A DNA stretch of 64,000 nt, taken from NCBI GenBank assembly GCA_029249445.1, contig JAQWHI010000009.1:62001-126000 (forward strand), given 5' to 3'. The notes beneath the pieces are model-generated. The model was given only the letters and a program-made list of their open reading frames with translations. It did not search any database and was not told the origin of the DNA. Positions 42,332 to 53,900 of the stretch are shown piece by piece. The stretch comes from Crocinitomicaceae bacterium (GTDB taxonomy: Bacteria; Bacteroidota; Bacteroidia; Flavobacteriales_D; Crocinitomicaceae). The position numbers and the translations under genes were made by a program. The first letter of the stretch is position 1. Each line of letters begins with the position of its first letter.

Positions 42332-43024
42332 TCAGTTTTCAGTGAGCTGCCTTTTGAGCTCTACAAATCCGGTTTCGGCATTTGATGTGATTTGCACAAA
42401 CGTTTTAGGAATGTTAAGTAGCGCTGCTTTGGGGTCAATTACAAACGCTTTTGTTGCATTGCGTGCAAAATGAATTAGTCCAGCTGCAGGATGAATATTT
42501 AATGATGTTCCCACAACAATCAAAATGTCGGCCTGTTCTAATTGCTCTATGGCGTCTTGGTATGCGGGTACTTCTTCTCCGAACCATACGACATGAGGGC
42601 GCAACCTATAACCATCCGGACAGGTATCATTCGGTGTTAATTTCCAACCATTAATTTTGTAGTAGTATTCTTCTTTTTGAGGACCACTTGATTTCGCATA
42701 GGTTATATTTCCATGCAAATGAAGTACAGAACTACTCCCTGCGCGCTCGTGCAAATCATCAATATTTTGCGTAATAACGAGTACCTTGTATTTCTCTTCG
42801 AGCTCGGCAATGATCCTATGTGCCTGATTTGGTTGTGCTTCGAGAATTTGTTTTCGACGTTTATTGTAAAATTCAGTGACAAGATTTGGATTGCTTTTCC
42901 AAGCTTGTGGTGTTGCGATTTCTTCAATGGAGTAGTTTTCCCAGAGGCCATCTGAATCCCGAAAGGTTTGAATTCCACTTTCAGCACTTATGCCTGCTCC
43001 AGAAAATACAACAATTGTTTTCAT
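42332..43024 (-). CDS. NAD-dependent protein deacylase, sirtuin (CobB-like)
   Basis: A 230-residue Sir2-family enzyme that removes acyl groups from lysine using NAD. It has GAGISAESGIQTFRDSDGLWE, TQNIDDLHERAGSSSVLHLHGNI with catalytic His104, and VGTSLNIHPAAGLIHFA. The zinc-ribbon region is reduced: only one cysteine (NDTCPDGYRLRPHVVWFGE) is visible instead of two CxxC pairs, so zinc binding is probably lost. As far as I recall, similar short forms occur in other Bacteroidota. It lies downstream of the terminator of the Omp28-like gene. Confidence 0.9.
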   Translation of the reverse strand: MKTIVVFSGAGISAESGIQTFRDSDGLWENYSIEEIATPQAWKSNPNLVTEFYNKRRKQILEAQPNQAHRIIAELEEKYKVLVITQNIDDLHERAGSSSVLHLHGNITYAKSSGPQKEEYYYKINGWKLTPNDTCPDGYRLRPHVVWFGEEVPAYQDAIEQLEQADILIVVGTSLNIHPAAGLIHFARNATKAFVIDPKAALLNIPKTFVQITSNAETGFVELKRQLTEN

Positions 43025-43040
43025 TTTTCATAGATATAAA

Positions 43041-43071
43041 AAAGCCCCGACATTAGCAATGCCGGGGCTTT
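43041..43071 (-). terminator. Intrinsic terminator after the Omp28-like gene
   Basis: The stem AAAGCCCCG/CGGGGCTTT (nine bases, with extra CAT/ATG pairing inside) is followed on the minus strand by T-rich sequence. It separates the leftward Omp28-like gene from the sirtuin gene. Confidence 0.88.
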
Positions 43072-43103
43072 AATCTCTTACCTCTCAAAGAAGTGAATCG
43101 GTA

Positions 43104-44933
43104 TTACTTGATTACAACATTTTCAGTATAAACTCCTGATTCTGTTGAAATTGTTACTAAGTAAGATCCTGCAGACAATTCCCCAACTGGGAAAGTAACA
43201 TTTTGAGATCCAGACTCAGTAGCCAAAACTCTTCCTTGAAGATCAAGGATAGCTACATTATAAGTAGACGCTTCGGCGTTGAAACTAATATTCAATACGT
43301 CAGACGCTGGATTCGGGAATATTGAAACATTTTCAATGTTGATGTTTCCTAATCCTGAAGATGCATCTGTTCTCATCGCTGCGCCACGCTCAATGTCTGA
43401 CCATCCACTACCAGCGTCCCAGTTAAAGATAACATTCCCAAATGATTTTACTTCAATCCCAAATCCACCTTGAGGATTTGTTCCTGTTCCGTATTGTTGA
43501 CCATCACCGTAGCTGTCGATTAATTTAACAGAATAGCAATCCACACCATTCGGCAAGGTATGAGCTGATGTTATTGTTGTTTGAGCGTCTGGGCCACCTG
43601 CACCAAATTGATCGTCAGTTCCAGGGGTGTACGGACCTCCTGAAGCAACAACAGTTCCAGCAGAAGAAATGATTTCCCATGAAGTTTCTCCCGGGTAGTT
43701 GTCTGTGAAGAAGTCAACGTTAATACTGTATCCTGTAGATGTGGCTGCAACTACTTCAAATGTTCCTGTACCTGAGTTGTCCGCCGTGTTGTCAGCAACA
43801 CCATTTGGATTGGACACTGATACATTAATTGTATTTGTTCCTACTATAGGATTGAATGTGATTGGATTTAAAGTAATTTGCGACGATGCACCTGGAGCGA
43901 TTGAACCAGTCCAATTCATCACCTCAGATGTTCCACCATTGATATCGTAAGTAATTGTTGCCGATGTCATTGTGTTTGATCCCCAATTGGTTATTGTAGT
44001 GCTTGGAGAAATTGTTTGTGCCGCTGTTCCATCACAAGATTCAATATCAGAAGTTGCTGCTGAGCTGAAGATTACCTCATCCGTTGCAGTGAATCCAGTC
44101 AATTGTGGATTGATTACTTCTCCTGTTAAGATGTCTCCGTTTGCTTGATTTCCATCATTGATGAACGCAGCAATCTCGAGGTCAGCCAATTCAAGGGCAA
44201 CACCATTGATGTCTGGCGGAAGTGTTTGCGTGTAGGACATAATTGCCGTTGCACCAGTTGTTGTTGTGTTGATTGCATCTCCCCATACTGGAGTAATAAA
44301 ATCTCTAAACATGTGAGAATGGTTGTAATTTCCATTCGGTAAAACAGCTGTTGGGTTGTACGTTGCTCCACCAGTCTGTGGCCCTTCAACGTTGTTTTGA
44401 AGAAGTGCTACATACATGTAATTTGTTGAATTTGGAGCATTTGCTGTGTAGTAGTATTCAACGTCAACATTTAAGACACGCGTAACGATGTCTACTGTTG
44501 CGGAGATGTGCATATTCACCTCAGATGCCTCAGAGATAACTTGAGGTACTTTGTCAGCGTCGTTCGAACCTGCTGGGTGATAGGTTTGCGAACCACCAAT
44601 GGTTCTTCTGTTAAGCGTCGATGCTGGATAGCCTGATATTGAGAATAGCGAGGCGTTATCGTCTCCATCTGTCGTACGGAAGTCTGGATCTCCGCCACTT
44701 GGTGCTGCATATCCACCGGTATGGATATTTAATGCAACAACATCTCCAGGGTTTGTAGCGATAGCTTGATCAACAGCAATGTGACCAGTTGGGCAATAGA
44801 CACAATAAATTCCAGTCCATTCCTCAATAACGGCATTTCTGTTTTCTGGTGTTGTGCTTACGTTCACTTGGGTGTTTCCAATCATCGGAATAGCCAAAGC
44901 TCCGGCAAACAATAATTTCGTAAAGTTTTTCAT
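43104..44933 (-). CDS. Omp28-like secreted protein with T9SS sorting domain
   Basis: A 609-residue exported protein with signal peptide MKNFTKLLFAGALAIPMIGNTQ. The N-terminal domain carries a thioredoxin-like CxxC in EEWTGIYCVYCPTGHIAVDQ, with GYPASTLNRR further on, as in the Omp28 family. Beta-rich domains follow (SPSTTITNWGSNTMTSATIT; LIDSYGDGQQYGTGTNP). The C-terminal sorting domain has VSIFPNPASDVLNISFNAEA, LQGRVLATESG and AGSYLVTIST. It is probably displayed on the surface by T9SS. Whether the CxxC is redox active is unknown. It is a single-gene unit with its own terminator. Confidence 0.9.
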   Translation of the reverse strand: MKNFTKLLFAGALAIPMIGNTQVNVSTTPENRNAVIEEWTGIYCVYCPTGHIAVDQAIATNPGDVVALNIHTGGYAAPSGGDPDFRTTDGDDNASLFSISGYPASTLNRRTIGGSQTYHPAGSNDADKVPQVISEASEVNMHISATVDIVTRVLNVDVEYYYTANAPNSTNYMYVALLQNNVEGPQTGGATYNPTAVLPNGNYNHSHMFRDFITPVWGDAINTTTTGATAIMSYTQTLPPDINGVALELADLEIAAFINDGNQANGDILTGEVINPQLTGFTATDEVIFSSAATSDIESCDGTAAQTISPSTTITNWGSNTMTSATITYDINGGTSEVMNWTGSIAPGASSQITLNPITFNPIVGTNTINVSVSNPNGVADNTADNSGTGTFEVVAATSTGYSINVDFFTDNYPGETSWEIISSAGTVVASGGPYTPGTDDQFGAGGPDAQTTITSAHTLPNGVDCYSVKLIDSYGDGQQYGTGTNPQGGFGIEVKSFGNVIFNWDAGSGWSDIERGAAMRTDASSGLGNINIENVSIFPNPASDVLNISFNAEASTYNVAILDLQGRVLATESGSQNVTFPVGELSAGSYLVTISTESGVYTENVVIK

Positions 44934-45125
44934 GATTTTTTGAGTATGTTAGTTTTGAGCATTGAAATTTCTTGTTTTTTTTTTGAATAAACAACAATAA
45001 CATCAAATTCTTTTAATATTGAGATCATTTTTAGTATTTCATATTGTGACAGATTTTGTTTAGTTGGTTGTTTCTACTCTTTTTGGAACACGAAATTATT
45101 TCATTCATTTCCTCACGCTTTTTCG

Positions 45126-45133
45126 TACATTTG
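45126..45133 (+). promoter_or_regulatory. -7 element of maeB
   Basis: TACATTTG matches TANNTTTG exactly, 20 bases before the maeB ATG. The -33 element is not clear. It probably drives the maeB-ruvA-sprA-GNAT gene row. Confidence 0.5.
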
Positions 45134-45153
45134 TTCGCTTCAAAAGACCCTAA

Positions 45154-47418
45154 ATGGCGAAAATTAGAAAACAAGATGCATTGGATTATCATTCTTCTGG
45201 GAAACCAGGTAAGATTGAGGTAGTCCCTACAAAACCATATTCATCTCAAAGGGATTTGTCCTTGGCATATTCTCCAGGAGTGGCAGAGCCTTGTCTGAGA
45301 ATAGCAGAGCACAAAGAAGACGTTTACAGATATACAAGCAAAGGAAATCTGGTAGCTGTCATTTCTAATGGAACAGCAGTCCTTGGATTGGGTGATATTG
45401 GTCCCGAAGCTTCCAAACCAGTGATGGAGGGGAAAGGTTTACTATTCAAAATCTTTGCAGATATTGATGTTTTTGACATTGAATTGGATGCAACAGATCC
45501 AGAGTTATTTATTCAAACAGTGAAAGCGATGGCCCCAACATTTGGGGGGATTAATCTTGAAGACATAAAAGCACCTGAAGCATTCGAAATCGAGCAGCGA
45601 TTAAAAGAGGAGCTTGACATACCAATCATGCATGATGATCAGCATGGGACTGCAATTATTTCTTCTGCAGCCCTGATCAATGCGCTTGAATTGGCAAAAA
45701 AGAAAATTGAGAAAGTTAAAATTGTAGTTTCAGGAGCAGGAGCTTCGGCACTTTCTTGTGCGAAGTTGTATCGCATGCTGGGAGCGAAGGTGGAAAATAT
45801 TTTCATGTTTGATTCCAAAGGATTGATTCATTCAGGAAGAACGGACCTTGACGCGAATAAGAAGTTTTTTGCCAAGCACAAGCAATCTGTTCCTTTTGAG
45901 GACGCATTTAGAAAAGCAGATGTATTTCTTGGGCTCTCAAAAGGAGGAATTGTATCGAAAGAAATGATTCAAAGAATGGCAAAGGATGCAATTGTATTTG
46001 CTCTTGCCAACCCGGAGCCTGAGATTTCTTACAAAGACGCAATGTCGGTGCGAGAAGACATCATTATGGCAACAGGACGTTCTGATCATCCAAACCAGGT
46101 GAATAATGTTCTTGGCTTTCCATTTATTTTCCGTGGAGCACTCGATGTTCGTGCCAAATGTATCAATGAAGAAATGAAGCTTGCAGCAGTTAAGGCCATA
46201 GCTTCCCTGGCAAAGGAAACAATTCCTGAGGAGGTCATTGAAGCATATGGAGAGAAAAACATTTCTTTTGGGCGTGATCAAATTATTCCGAAACCATTGG
46301 ACCCAAGACTGATCTATTATGTGGCCCCTGCAGTGGCAAAAGCAGCAATGGATTCAGGTGTCGCTCAGCATCCAATTGAAGACTGGGAGTCCTATGAAAT
46401 GGAACTTAAAAACCGTCTTGGGTTAGACAATAAATTGATCCGAAATATTACAGAAAAAGCACAGCGATCTCCGAAACGTGTTGTCTTCGCTGAAGCAGAC
46501 AATATAAAGATTTTAAAAGCGGCTCAAACTGCATGGGAAGAAGGTGTGGCAGAGCCCATCCTTTTAGGGAAAGAAAAACGAATTCAGGAACTGATTGAAG
46601 AATATGCGATTGAGATTCCAAATGTAGAAATTATCGATCCGAAGGCAGATACTGAGAAAGAAAGACGTGAAGCCTTCGGGAATGCCTTTTTTGATAAAAG
46701 AATGCGCAAAGGAATCACCCATTTTGAAGCAATTCAAATCATGCGAGAACGAAACCACTTTGGCTCAATGATGGTAGAGTTGGGTGATGCGGATGCTATG
46801 ATATCAGGGATTACGCGTAACTACAGAGATGTTGTACGTCCTGCAATTCAAACTGTCGGGTTACAGAAGGACATGAACAGAGTAGCTGGCATGTATATTT
46901 TGAATACGAAACGCGGCCCGTTATTCCTTGCAGATACAACCATTAATTTAAATCCTTCGGCAGAAGATATTGCTGAAATTACCTCGAACGTTGCGAAAAC
47001 AATTCGAAAATTTAAGGTGAATCCAAGAATAGCATTACTAAGTTATTCGAACTTTGGCTCTTCCCCTGGAGAGGATGCAAGTAAAATGTCGAAAGCAGTA
47101 GAGCTTATTCATGAGAATGACCCCAATCTTATTGTTGACGGCGAGGTGCAGGCGAACTTTGCACTGAACAGTCAGTTGATGAATGAAAAATTTGATTTTT
47201 CAGTTTTGGCCAATAAAAAAGTCAATACTTTAATTTTTCCCAATTTATCTTCGGGAAATATTGCCTACAAATTACTACAAGAAATGACAGAAGGCGATGC
47301 GATAGGGCCTGTGCTGGTTGGTTTGAGAAAGTCGATTCACGTGTTGCAAATGGGTTCATCTGTAAGAGAGATTATAAATATGGTGAAAGTAGCTGTAGTT
47401 GATGCGCAAAACAAGTAG
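45154..47418 (+). CDS. maeB: NADP-dependent malic enzyme with phosphotransacetylase-like domain
   Basis: A 754-residue enzyme that oxidatively decarboxylates malate to pyruvate. The malic domain (about residues 1-430) has [36 protein letters not shown] and [16 protein letters not shown], then the NAD(P) fold [15 protein letters not shown]. The C-terminal half (about 435-754) is a phosphotransacetylase-like domain ([26 protein letters not shown]), which is regulatory in MaeB. It is the first gene of a rightward row, and ruvA begins three bases after its stop. Confidence 0.95.
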   Translation: MAKIRKQDALDYHSSGKPGKIEVVPTKPYSSQRDLSLAYSPGVAEPCLRIAEHKEDVYRYTSKGNLVAVISNGTAVLGLGDIGPEASKPVMEGKGLLFKIFADIDVFDIELDATDPELFIQTVKAMAPTFGGINLEDIKAPEAFEIEQRLKEELDIPIMHDDQHGTAIISSAALINALELAKKKIEKVKIVVSGAGASALSCAKLYRMLGAKVENIFMFDSKGLIHSGRTDLDANKKFFAKHKQSVPFEDAFRKADVFLGLSKGGIVSKEMIQRMAKDAIVFALANPEPEISYKDAMSVREDIIMATGRSDHPNQVNNVLGFPFIFRGALDVRAKCINEEMKLAAVKAIASLAKETIPEEVIEAYGEKNISFGRDQIIPKPLDPRLIYYVAPAVAKAAMDSGVAQHPIEDWESYEMELKNRLGLDNKLIRNITEKAQRSPKRVVFAEADNIKILKAAQTAWEEGVAEPILLGKEKRIQELIEEYAIEIPNVEIIDPKADTEKERREAFGNAFFDKRMRKGITHFEAIQIMRERNHFGSMMVELGDADAMISGITRNYRDVVRPAIQTVGLQKDMNRVAGMYILNTKRGPLFLADTTINLNPSAEDIAEITSNVAKTIRKFKVNPRIALLSYSNFGSSPGEDASKMSKAVELIHENDPNLIVDGEVQANFALNSQLMNEKFDFSVLANKKVNTLIFPNLSSGNIAYKLLQEMTEGDAIGPVLVGLRKSIHVLQMGSSVREIINMVKVAVVDAQNK

Positions 47419-47421
47419 AAT

Positions 47422-47997
47422 ATGATTACACAGTTGAATGGTAGGCTAATTGAAAAAAATCCAACGTCACTTGTAATAGATTGTGGCGGTGTGGGTTATG
47501 AAGTGAAAATATCGCTAAATACATTTGGTACAATTGGTTCGGAAGAGTCAATTAAAATATACACAAAGTTTGTTGTTCGTGAAGATGCTCAATTGCTATA
47601 CGGATTTGCAGAGCCGATCGAACGCGAAATGTTCAATCACCTGGTTTCGGTTTCAGGAATTGGTCCCAACACAGCAATGATTATGCTTTCCTCTTTAATC
47701 CCGGAAGAAATCGCAACTGCAATTCAAGCAGAAGACGTTAAAACAATTCAAAGTATTAAAGGGATTGGAGCAAAAACAGCTCAGCGCGTAATAGTCGATT
47801 TGAAAGACAAAATGTTAAAAATGACCTTTTCAACTGAAAATATTTTCTCATCGAACAATACGAATCATTTTGATGCGTTAACAGCATTGATTTCCTTAGG
47901 GTTTGATAAGAAATCTGCCGAAAAAGCAATTGATAAAGTAAGTACGGGAGAAGAGTCTGTAGAAAAACTGATTAAGGAAGCATTGAAAATACTTTAG
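47422..47997 (+). CDS. ruvA: Holliday junction branch migration protein RuvA
   Basis: A 191-residue protein that binds Holliday junctions and loads RuvB. It has the N-terminal OB fold (MITQLNGRLIEKNPTSLVIDCGGVGYEVKIS), paired helix-hairpin-helix motifs (LVSVSGIGPNTAMIML and IQSIKGIGAKTAQRVIVDLKDK), and the C-terminal RuvB-binding domain (ALISLGFDKKSAEKAIDKV). It sits between maeB and sprA, an order found in other Flavobacteria. sprA starts one base after its stop codon. Confidence 0.96.
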   Translation: MITQLNGRLIEKNPTSLVIDCGGVGYEVKISLNTFGTIGSEESIKIYTKFVVREDAQLLYGFAEPIEREMFNHLVSVSGIGPNTAMIMLSSLIPEEIATAIQAEDVKTIQSIKGIGAKTAQRVIVDLKDKMLKMTFSTENIFSSNNTNHFDALTALISLGFDKKSAEKAIDKVSTGEESVEKLIKEALKIL

Positions 47998-47998
47998 A

Positions 47999-50900
47999 GT
48001 GGGTATCAGATTACTAGATATAAAACGTATTGTTTTTTTTAGCGCCTTTGTTTTTAACTGCGCCTTTGTTTATTCTCAGGATACGCTAAAATACCCTATT
48101 GTACCCACTTATGATCCAACACAAACGACACCTCAAAGCTTTGATCTTGGTGACCCAAGCTCAATGCAGCAAACCATTGTTTATGACCCGATCACGGGAA
48201 CATATATCTTTACGGAAGTAATCGGCGTTTCTGAGTTAAACTTCAGAAAGCCATCGATGATGACCTTTGATGAGTACATCGAGTATGAACGTCAGAAGGC
48301 GTTGCGTGAAAACTGGAAAGAACGCATTGATGACCAAACAGAACAAAATCAGCCATTTGAGCTGCCCATAAAAGTTGGAGCGAAAGAATTTGAGAACTTT
48401 TTTGGATCCGATCAAATTGTAATTCGGCCTCAAGGTAGTGTGGAATTGTCCTTTGGTGTAAATTCATCCCGCTACGACAATCCAATCCTACCCGTAAAGC
48501 AAAGACGAATTACACGGTTTGATTTTCAGCAGCAAATTCAAATGAATCTGACTGCTCAGATTGGGACAAAATTGAAGATTGGAACCAACTACAATACGCA
48601 AGCGGCATTTGATTTTGATAATCAGCAGAAGCTAGAATACGTCGGAAACGAAGACCAAATCATGCAAAAAATTGCGCTTGGGAATGTTGCATTTGAGTTG
48701 CCAACTGCTCTAATTCCCAGTTCTCAGACGCTTTTTGGAGCTTCTACATCTTTGCGTTTTGGTAGGACGACCGTTGATATGATCGCAGCTTCTTCAAAAG
48801 GGCAACGGAAAGAAATCAACATAAGCGGAAAAGCGCAGGTTCAAGATTTTGATTTGACGGCTGACAATTATGAAGCGAATCGACATTATTTTATCAATAT
48901 GTATCACAGGGATCATTACGACGAAGCAATGTCGACATTGCCAATCCCGAACACAACCATCAACATCACACGGATGGAGGTGTGGTTGACAAACAGAACA
49001 AACAACACGGATAATACAAGAAATATTATTGCTTTTACTGATTTAGGTGAAGGGAAGCAATCCAATTGTGATGGTGACCCCGGATCTTTCACAGGCAATG
49101 AATTGCCGGACAACAATTCAAATGGTCTATACGATTGGGCATCAGGTTTACCAGAAATTAGAGGATTTGTTAATGCGGTTTCTACATTAAGCTCGCAGGT
49201 TGCGCAGCCCGGACCGTTCCAACAAGCGAAACACTTCGAAAAAGTTGAGAATGCTCGGAAATTAACGAACCAAGAGTTTAGCTACAATGCACAGATGGGA
49301 TTCATCTCACTGAATCTTCCTTTGAATAACGATGAGGTTTTGGCCGTGGCGTACGAGTATACCTACAGAAATGAGACCTATCAAGTTGGAGAGTTCTCTA
49401 CGGATGGAGTAGCGGGACAGGATGCCTTGATTTTGAAACTGTTGAAGCCAACAATCATGAACCCGAAAAATAAAATTTGGGACTTGATGATGAAAAATGT
49501 GTATTCTATCGGTGCTTATCAGGTCGACCAAACAGGCTTCCGTATGGATATTCTGTACAACAATCCGGAGCAATCTGTTTTGATTCCGTACTTTCCTTTG
49601 AGTGGAGTTGATTCGATGCAATTGGTCACATTGCTTGACATGGACAAGATGAATCAGACACAGCAGCCTTTCTCAGATGGAGTTTTTGATTTTGTCCCGA
49701 TCATTTTTGAACAAAATAAGGCCGTATCGGCGGGAACGATTAATAGTAGAAATGGGAGGGTGTATTTTTCTACAGTCGAACCGTTTGGCGCAACACTTGA
49801 AAAGAAATTACAGGAAGCAGGGATTCCTCAAGTAACTATTGATCGTGTAACTTATACTGAGCTTTATGATTCAACGAAGACAGCTGCTCAGCAAATTCCA
49901 AGTAAGAATCGGTTTAGTTTCAAGGGACAATATGAATCTTCAATCAGCTCAGACATCCCTCTGAATGCTCTAAATGTGCCAGAAGGAGCTGTAACTGTTA
50001 CTGCTGGAGGGATTAGACTGGAAGAAGGTCTTGATTATACAGTTGATTACAATCTTGGTCGCGTAAAAATTCTAAACTCTGGCATATTAGAGTCAAATAC
50101 ACCAATTAAAATTTCTATTGAAAGTAACTCTGCCTTTGGTTTTCAAGCAAAATCATTACTCGGAACACGTATTTCACATCGATTTGGAAACCGACTCAAT
50201 GTAGGAGCTACTTGGATGAGAATGATGGAGCGTCCTGTAACGCAGAAAGTCGATTATGGAAGCGAACCATATAAGAATAATGTTCTTGGATTGGATCTTC
50301 AATTCAACTCAGAAGTTCCCTTCCTAACGAAGGTGATTGATTTCATTCCCGGGATATCTACCAAAGCAAAGTCAACAGTTTCGTTTTCCGGAGAATTTGC
50401 ACATCTAATACCCGGACAACCACGAGCGATAAATAAAGAGGGTACGTCCTATATTGACGATTTTGAAGGGGCGCAGAGTTCAATTGATTTGCGCTCATTT
50501 GCATCATGGAGACTGGCTTCAATTCCTGAGGGCCAGCCGGAATTATTTCCAGAAGCGAGCAATCTGGGCCTCTCATCTGGGTTCAACCGATCCAATATTT
50601 CTTGGTATGTAATCGATCCAATCTTTTATCAAAGCAATGCCCAAACGCCACAGCATATCAAGGACAATCCGCAACAACTTTCTGACAGTAGGATGCGTTT
50701 GGTGAATCAGACAGATGTTTTCCCGAATTTACAGCAGGCTTATGGATCGTTGCCAAACATCCCAATGTTAGAACTGGCCTATTATCCCAAAGAGCGTGGG
50801 ATGTACAATTACGACACTACCTCAGTTGATGCAGATGGAAATTGGACTGACCCTGAGAGCCGATGGGGAGGCATAATGCGCGCGCTGACAACGAATAATT

Positions 50901-53900
50901 TTGAACAAACTAACATTGAGTACATTCAGTTTTGGATGCTTGATCCGTTCAATGATGATGCTGAAAATGTAGATCCAAACGGACAACACAACGGAGGGGA
51001 TTTGTACTTCAATCTAGGAAATATCTCAGAAGACATATTACCAGATTCGCGAAAGAGTTTTGAAAATGGCTTACCAACTGCAACCTCTGTAAATGATAAT
51101 ACAGACATAACAGATTGGGCTCGTGTTTCCACGGAACAAGTCGTCGTGAATGCTTTTGACACAGACCCGAATTCGCGTTTTAGTCAAGATGTCGGGATTG
51201 ATGGGTGGAACAATGCCAAAGAACGAATAGCCTACTTGGATTATGTATCATGGATAGAGGGGAATTCACTATTAACACCTGCTGTAAAAGCACGTATGCT
51301 GGCCGATCCTTCCAATGATGATTATAACTATTACCGCGACGATGTTTACGATCAAGACGAGTTAACAATTCTTGAAAGATACAAGAAGTACAATGGTATG
51401 GAGGGGAATTCATACACTACAGAGATGTCGGATACTGCGAATGCTGATGGCTACCCAACATTAGGCACAAACAACCCTGATGTCGAGGACATCAATCAAG
51501 ACAACAACCTTTCTGAGACAGAAAGTTATTATCAGTACAAGGTAAGTATGCGACCAGAGGACATGGTAGTCGGTCAGAATTTTATTACAAGTGTACAAAC
51601 GTTTACTACAGGAACAAAAACTGAAAATTGGTATCAATTCAAGGTTCCAATTCGTGATTTTGAGAAAGCTGTGAATGGTATTTCTGATTTTAGATCCATT
51701 CGTTTCATGCGAATGTTCATGAAAGGGTTTGATGAAGAAGTTGTCTTGCGCTTTGCACGACTCGAATTTATCCGTGGAGAGTGGCGAAGGTATTTTGAAG
51801 ACTTGACGGAACCTGGAGAAGGAGTTACTGTTGATCCAAATTTGACAACATTCAATATTGGCGCTGTAAACATTCAGGAAAACGAACAGCGATCACCTGT
51901 GAAGTATGAAATTCCACCAGGAATTATTCAAGAAGTCGATCCTTCTCAGACATTCCAACGACAATTAAATGAGCAATCGCTGACCCTAGAAGTTTGTGAT
52001 CTTCAAGATGGAGATGCACGAGCAGCCTACAAGAATGTAAACTTTGATGTCCGAACATATAAGAAGATGAAGATGTTCGTTCATGAAGAAGCCGTTGAAG
52101 GAGCTGTAAATCCCCTAGCTGATGAAGATCTAACCATATTTATTCGAATGGGTACGGATTTCGTAGAGAATTATTACGAATATGAAATACCATTGTACAA
52201 AACGGAATTTGGGGCTTCAATTGATACGGATATTTGGCCTGAGAAGAACAATGTTGAGATAGTTTTCGATGACCTTTTAGCTCTTAAAAAAGAACGAAAT
52301 GCTGCAATTGACAATGGAACTGCCTCCTACATTGTAGAATATAAGTCATTCAAAGCGGCCAACGCTGTTGAGGGAACAAATGAAGCAATGCTAAGCATTA
52401 AGGGAAGCCCGAATCTTCAAGGGATGAAAACAATTATGATCGGGGTTCGAAATCGCCATAAAAATTCACATACGAACCCAGCTGAGAATTGGAACGAGGA
52501 TGGGCTGTCAAAATGTGCGAACATTTGGATTAATGAATTGCGATTGACTGATTTTGTGACGCAAGGAGGGTCAGCAGCTGTCGCGCAAGCGAGAGTTCAG
52601 TTGGCAGACTTTGCAAACGTGAACATGTCTGGATCGTATCAAGGGATAAATTGGGGTGCAGTTGATAGTAGAGTTCAAGACCGCCAACGAAATGAACAGA
52701 TTGGTTTTGATATGAATGCAAGCGTTCAATTGGGACAATTTTTTGGTAAAAAAGCAAAAGTTTCTTTGCCCTTCTTTTACGGATACTCTCTTGGTATTGT
52801 GAACCCTGAATACGATCCTTTTAACCCAGACATAAAATTAAAAGATTATGATGCAGCAACTCGGAAAGAGCGCTCTGCAATGGGACAAGATTTTGAGGAA
52901 CGAAAATCATACAATTTCACCAATGTCCGAAAGGAAATAAAGGCAGGTGCTAAGTCTAGTTTCTGGAGAGTATCAAATTGGACTGCGAATTATTCGTACT
53001 CTGAAAATTTAATGCGTGATTTTAACACCAATTTTGATAGAACCAAGACATGGGATGGGGGGTTGGCCTACAACTACTCATTCAAGGTAAAACCAGTCAT
53101 GCCCTTTAAAAAGGTTAAGTTCTTAAAGAAATCAAAGTGGTTTGCAATTATTCGAGATGTAAATTTCTTCTTGGCTCCGAAAAACATTTCGATGACCAAT
53201 AACTTCTCGAGAACATACAACGAGCGTCAGATTCGAAACAACTTGGTTCCCACATTCCCATTTGATACGCTTTACATGAAACAGTTTGATTGGAACCGAT
53301 CGTATAATTTGGGATATGATATTACACGGAAACTCAAGTTCCAGTTTTCAGCGACGAACCGTTCGATGTTCACAGAGGACAATTCGAGAGTAAATAGAAA
53401 AGAAGATGCCTTCAGCTTTTCAAATTTCAGAGATACAGTATTTAGTCAACTGGGTACTTGGGGTACGGCAATGGATTACACACACAATTACAGTTTTAGC
53501 TATTCATTCCCATTTGAGAAAATTCCAGCCACCGATTGGATAAGTGCCAACTTTAAATATTCGGGGACCTACAATTGGCAGAGAGCTCCGCTTAATCAAT
53601 CTGAATTTGGGAATGTGATTCAAAATAGCCGCAATGTCAATATAACAGGTCAGGCAAATTTCACAAGTTTATACAATAAGGTACCATGGTTGAAGAAAGT
53701 CAATACAAACGGTAGGAACAGTGGTCGAGGTCGTTCAGGAAGTAAAGCGTCCCCTCGTAAGACTTCTAAAGGAGGAAATGCTGAATCGAAGCCAAAAGCT
53801 ACTCTCGATCCTCCAAAGCCAGTTGAGGAAATGACCGAGAAGGAAAAACGCAAATGGGAGCGCAAATTAAAACGGTTTGAGCGCAAGCAGAAGCGAGAAG

